A DNA stretch of 64,000 nucleotides from DMER64 sp964554535 (GTDB lineage Bacteria > Bacteroidota > Bacteroidia > Bacteroidales > UBA932): positions 1 through 64,000 of the forward strand of contig CAZKPB010000003.1 in the NCBI GenBank assembly GCA_964554535.1, written 5' to 3'. How positions within the stretch are numbered: the stretch's first letter is position 1; the number at the start of each line of letters is the position of its first letter. This document shows positions 61,160-64,000 of this stretch, in pieces. Below the pieces are notes generated by a model. The model saw only the letters and a list, made by a program, of their open reading frames with translations. It ran no database searches and was not told the DNA's origin. The position numbers and the translations under genes were made by a program.

Positions 61160-61996
61160 TTATTTGGTTTTATTTAAGTTCAAGGGAATCGTAAAAGTAA
61201 AGCGCGTAAAATGCCCGTATTCCGATTCCAGCAGAACGGTTCCCTTATGTTTCTTTTCTATAATTTTTTTGGTGAGCATAAGCCCCAGGCCCGTACCCTC
61301 TCCCACCGGTTTGGTGGTAAAATACTTCAGGAACAGGGCCTGCTTCACGTCATCCGTCATACCGGTACCGTTGTCTTCCAGCACCACCTTGAAATAATCC
61401 CCCTCGTTCTTTACCCGTACCGTCATGACCGGTTTGTAAGCGCTTCCCTGCTGCGCGTAGCGTTCTTTCATAGCATAGAACGAGTTGGTGAACACGTTGA
61501 GCACGGCGCGGCTGAAGTCCTGGGGAATAATGGACACCGCTTCCAGCCCCGGGTCATACTCTTCCTGAAAAGATACGTTAAACGACTTGTCCTGCGCCCG
61601 GGAAGCGTGGTAGGAAAGCAGCAGGTATTCCTTCACTAATTTGGGAATATCGGTGAGAATGAATTCGTCTTCTTTTCCTCGGATATACAGCAGAATATTT
61701 TGCACAATGCTACTGGCCCTCTCTCCGTGTTCCACAATTTTGTCCAGGTTGCCGGTGAGCGTGGCCAGAATGTCTTCCAGATTGTCGCGCCCGTCGTCAC
61801 TGAGTGTTTCTTCCGCCGTCACCTCTTCCAGGTCTTTTAGGAGCCCTTTGGACAACTTGGCAAAATTCAGCACAAAATTCAAAGGATTCTGGATTTCGTG
61901 CGCAATACCGGCACTCAACTCGCCCATTGCAGCCATTTTGCTTAACGATTCCACCTGTGCGCGCAAGCGGTCAATTTCTGCTTGATTCTCACTCAT
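61160..61996 (-). CDS. Soluble sensor-less histidine kinase
   Basis: A 278-residue histidine kinase with no membrane segment or sensor domain, only a short coiled-coil (1-22). The HisKA His is His33 in GIAHEIQNPLNF. The HATPase domain has the N box VLNVFTNSFYAM, G1 EDNGTGM and G2 GEGTGLGLMLT. It starts 8 bases inside the 3' end of the propeller sensor gene (ATGAGTGA) and ends 2 bases before the phosphatase gene. It probably phosphorylates the receiver of the phosphatase and takes its signal from the upstream sensor. Confidence 0.92.
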   Translation of the reverse strand: MSENQAEIDRLRAQVESLSKMAAMGELSAGIAHEIQNPLNFVLNFAKLSKGLLKDLEEVTAEETLSDDGRDNLEDILATLTGNLDKIVEHGERASSIVQNILLYIRGKEDEFILTDIPKLVKEYLLLSYHASRAQDKSFNVSFQEEYDPGLEAVSIIPQDFSRAVLNVFTNSFYAMKERYAQQGSAYKPVMTVRVKNEGDYFKVVLEDNGTGMTDDVKQALFLKYFTTKPVGEGTGLGLMLTKKIIEKKHKGTVLLESEYGHFTRFTFTIPLNLNKTK

Positions 61997-64000
61997 TTGT
62001 TTCCTTATTAGTTTGTTTTATGGGAAGCGTCACCGTAAACAGAGTATATTCCCCCTTCACGGACGCCACCTCTATGGTCCCTCCGTGTGACTGAATCACA
62101 TCCTTTGTCAGGTACAGGCCAATGCCCGCCGCCTCGGCCGTGGGCTTGGTGGTGAAATAGGGATCAAAAAGTACGGGAAGGATGGTGGCCTCTATGCCCG
62201 GTCCGTTGTCATACACCGTCAAGGCCACCTTGTCATCCGGAACGCGTTTGATTTCCAGACGCAACTCGGGGCTGTAGGATGTCCGTTCCGCCTTCTTTAC
62301 CAACGCGTAGAACGAATTGAGCACCATTCCGTTAACCGCCTTAGACAACATATCGTTAAGGGCATCTATCACTAAGGATTCCTCCTGACAGAGCACCTGT
62401 GTCTGGATACCGTACTGCTGTACCTGCGCTGCATACTGTTTGGTGTAGACATCCACGCAAATACGGCACATTTCCACAAGGTCCAGCTTGGTGAACACGT
62501 GTTTGCGCTCGCGCAGCATCTCTTCCATGGTCTTGAGGATGCGGCTCACACTCTGCCCGTGTTGTGAAATTTTCTGCAGGTTGGTGTGCATCATATCAAA
62601 CAAATCCATAGAGTCATCGTACGTGTCTTCCTTCATATGCTCCTTGACTCCCTCAATGTTTTCTTTGATTTCTTTGGCAAAACCGGCCGTCAACAGCGAG
62701 AAGTTGTTGATATAGTTGATGGGGTTGAGTATGCGGTCCACCAGCCCTTTGGTGAGTTTGCCCACCATAGCCATTTTTTCCTGGCGCACCAAGTCGCTCT
62801 GAGCTTTTTCCAACTGTTCCAAGGTGGATTCCAGGGCCTCGGATTTACTGCGGATTTCATCGCGCTGCTTGCGTACCTCGCTGGTGCGTTCCGTCACCAC
62901 GGCCTCCAGTCGTTCTTTTTCCTTGATAACCTTGTACGTACGCCACTTGAAAAACAAGTACATAAGCAGGCTCCACAGCAGCACGTATATCACCATACTG
63001 TACCACTTCAAAAAGACAGGCTTTTCTATGCTGAATGACAAGGTTTTGGGTTCACTCTCCCGTCCAAAAGCGTCCCGTGCTTTCACCTGCAGCGTATACT
63101 TGCGCCACGGCAGGCGGCGGTATTCACAGTTGGGTACCGCACTCCAGTCGCTCCATTGCGTATCATACGGGCTCAGCAAATAGGCATATTCAATACCCTG
63201 ATAAGAGTCGGTTGTGACGGCTCCAAAAGAGACACTAATCCCGCGCAGACGAGACTGCAGTCTGGGCTGCAGCGGTACCACCTCCCGCTCCATAAGAGAG
63301 CGGTCACTAAAATAACCGTTCCAGATAACCGAGTCCTGCGTGCGCAACGACCGGAAATAAACTTGCGGAGTATGCGCAAACGCCGGGTCTTCCAAATCAA
63401 AACAGGCTTTAATGACTCCAAAGCTTCCCGCCAGCCAGAGGGCCTTGTCATCCGGATAAATCAAACGGACGGAGTAGGAAAACAGCGGTGCCAGTTTTTG
63501 AGACAGAACCTCGTCTACACAGCCGTCGTCGGCAAAAGCCATCACACGCTGCCCGTCTCCCCGGGTTACATAAAAGATATCATCGGCCTGCTCTATCAGA
63601 CCGGGCCACCAGGCTTCCCCCATCCGGGGTGTACTATGCAGCAACGAGTCGGTTTCAAAACGACCGGCCTTGGGCTGGTATTTAAGGATACCTCCCCTGC
63701 CCAGCGCATACACGCTTCCACGGGTGACAAACAATTTGTTTCCCTGGGCGTAGGTAAGTCCATCCTGTACCCCAATGGCGGTCAGGACACCGGTTTGCGC
63801 ACCGTAACGGAACAATTCTCCGAATACGTTTTCCATCCAGTAGTCATCCTCCACACGCTCCATGCGGCTTACCTGCGCAATATCCGACATTTTCTCTTTA
63901 CGGTAGGGGCTCAGGCCCGACACCCGGTACAGTCCGTCCACCTCGGCCACTATATACTGACTGTCGGCGAGTTGGGCCATGCTCATAGAGAAAGCGTCCG
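61989..64000 (-). CDS. Propeller/Y_Y_Y-domain sensor with degenerate histidine-kinase core (5' end outside window)
   Basis: At least 665 residues are visible and the frame stays open to the window edge. They show a periplasmic part made of beta-propeller-like repeats and a Y_Y_Y domain (about 255-320, EYAYLLSPYDTQWSDWSAV), one membrane helix (about 327-347), a coiled-coil (about 355-405) and a kinase-like core. In the core, GLVDRILNPINYINNF stands where the neighbour has GIAHEIQNPLNFVLNF: the His is Asp417. The G2 box reads AEAAGIGL instead of GEGTGLGL. It is therefore probably a signalling pseudokinase working with the next gene. Residue numbers are from Met at 63986. Confidence 0.88.
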   Translation of the reverse strand, partial: DAFSMSMAQLADSQYIVAEVDGLYRVSGLSPYRKEKMSDIAQVSRMERVEDDYWMENVFGELFRYGAQTGVLTAIGVQDGLTYAQGNKLFVTRGSVYALGRGGILKYQPKAGRFETDSLLHSTPRMGEAWWPGLIEQADDIFYVTRGDGQRVMAFADDGCVDEVLSQKLAPLFSYSVRLIYPDDKALWLAGSFGVIKACFDLEDPAFAHTPQVYFRSLRTQDSVIWNGYFSDRSLMEREVVPLQPRLQSRLRGISVSFGAVTTDSYQGIEYAYLLSPYDTQWSDWSAVPNCEYRRLPWRKYTLQVKARDAFGRESEPKTLSFSIEKPVFLKWYSMVIYVLLWSLLMYLFFKWRTYKVIKEKERLEAVVTERTSEVRKQRDEIRSKSEALESTLEQLEKAQSDLVRQEKMAMVGKLTKGLVDRILNPINYINNFSLLTAGFAKEIKENIEGVKEHMKEDTYDDSMDLFDMMHTNLQKISQHGQSVSRILKTMEEMLRERKHVFTKLDLVEMCRICVDVYTKQYAAQVQQYGIQTQVLCQEESLVIDALNDMLSKAVNGMVLNSFYALVKKAERTSYSPELRLEIKRVPDDKVALTVYDNGPGIEATILPVLFDPYFTTKPTAEAAGIGLYLTKDVIQSHGGTIEVASVKGEYTLFTVTLPIKQTNKETNE

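Noticed and set aside
1..64000. CRISPR arrays, insertion sequences, integrases or phage genes
   Set aside because: I saw no spaced direct repeats, transposase motifs, target duplications or phage-type genes anywhere in the window.

Overview
The window is chromosomal DNA of a Bacteroidota bacterium, most likely order Bacteroidales. The evidence is direct. Many genes are preceded by the Bacteroidetes-type -7 promoter box TAnnTTTG (commonly TATATTTG). The beta and beta-prime RNA polymerase subunits have Bacteroidetes-like lengths. The nadK-uppS-bamA-ompH-ompH-murI cluster, a bamD-omega-recN cluster, KorAB, type II PanK and an OmpH-rich envelope set are all present. Family or genus cannot be fixed from the sequence alone.

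Positions 1-12600 (+) hold the end of a tRNA-Thr gene, then tuf, tRNA-Trp, secE, nusG, rplKAJL, rpoB and rpoC, with an attenuator-like hairpin between rplL and rpoB and a strong terminator after rpoC. Positions 12.6-17.8 kb (+) hold korA-korB-gdhA-coaW, a 2-oxoglutarate/glutamate and CoA set. Positions 17.7-23.7 kb (-) hold the envelope operon nadK-uppS-bamA-ompH-ompH-murI. pdxJ, a third ompH, purC and a LysM/periplasmic-binding protein follow on the + strand (23.7-27.5 kb). Positions 27.5-33 kb (-) hold a two-domain lipocalin-like lipoprotein, nagB, recN, an RNA polymerase omega-like gene, bamD and trxB, followed by a tRNA-Pro gene (+).

Positions 33.1-35.7 kb (-) hold an overlapping four-gene cassette: a PqqD-like protein, an HprK-like kinase, an S24/S26 signal-peptidase-like protease and a Gate-domain membrane protein. 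A divergent TolC/adaptor/permease export set without an ATPase follows (35.9-40.9 kb, +), then mtgA, a substrate-binding/permease fusion (-), an aromatic-type PLP decarboxylase, an AlaX-like protein and a DUF486 membrane protein.

The most unusual part is the right third (45.25-64 kb, all -). It is a run of eight coupled genes, read right to left: a propeller/Y_Y_Y sensor whose kinase core lacks the phospho-acceptor His; a soluble histidine kinase; a receiver-SpoIIE/PP2C phosphatase; a TonB-dependent receptor; a two-module NRPS (C-A-T-E-C-A-T-TE); an acyltransferase-3 membrane protein; a STAS domain fused to an APH-like kinase; and AsnA. Gaps are at most 11 bases and several genes overlap. I read this as a dipeptide (or acyl-dipeptide) biosynthetic operon wired to its own phosphorelay and serine-phosphatase/STAS partner-switch module. 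I do not recognise it as a characterised system.
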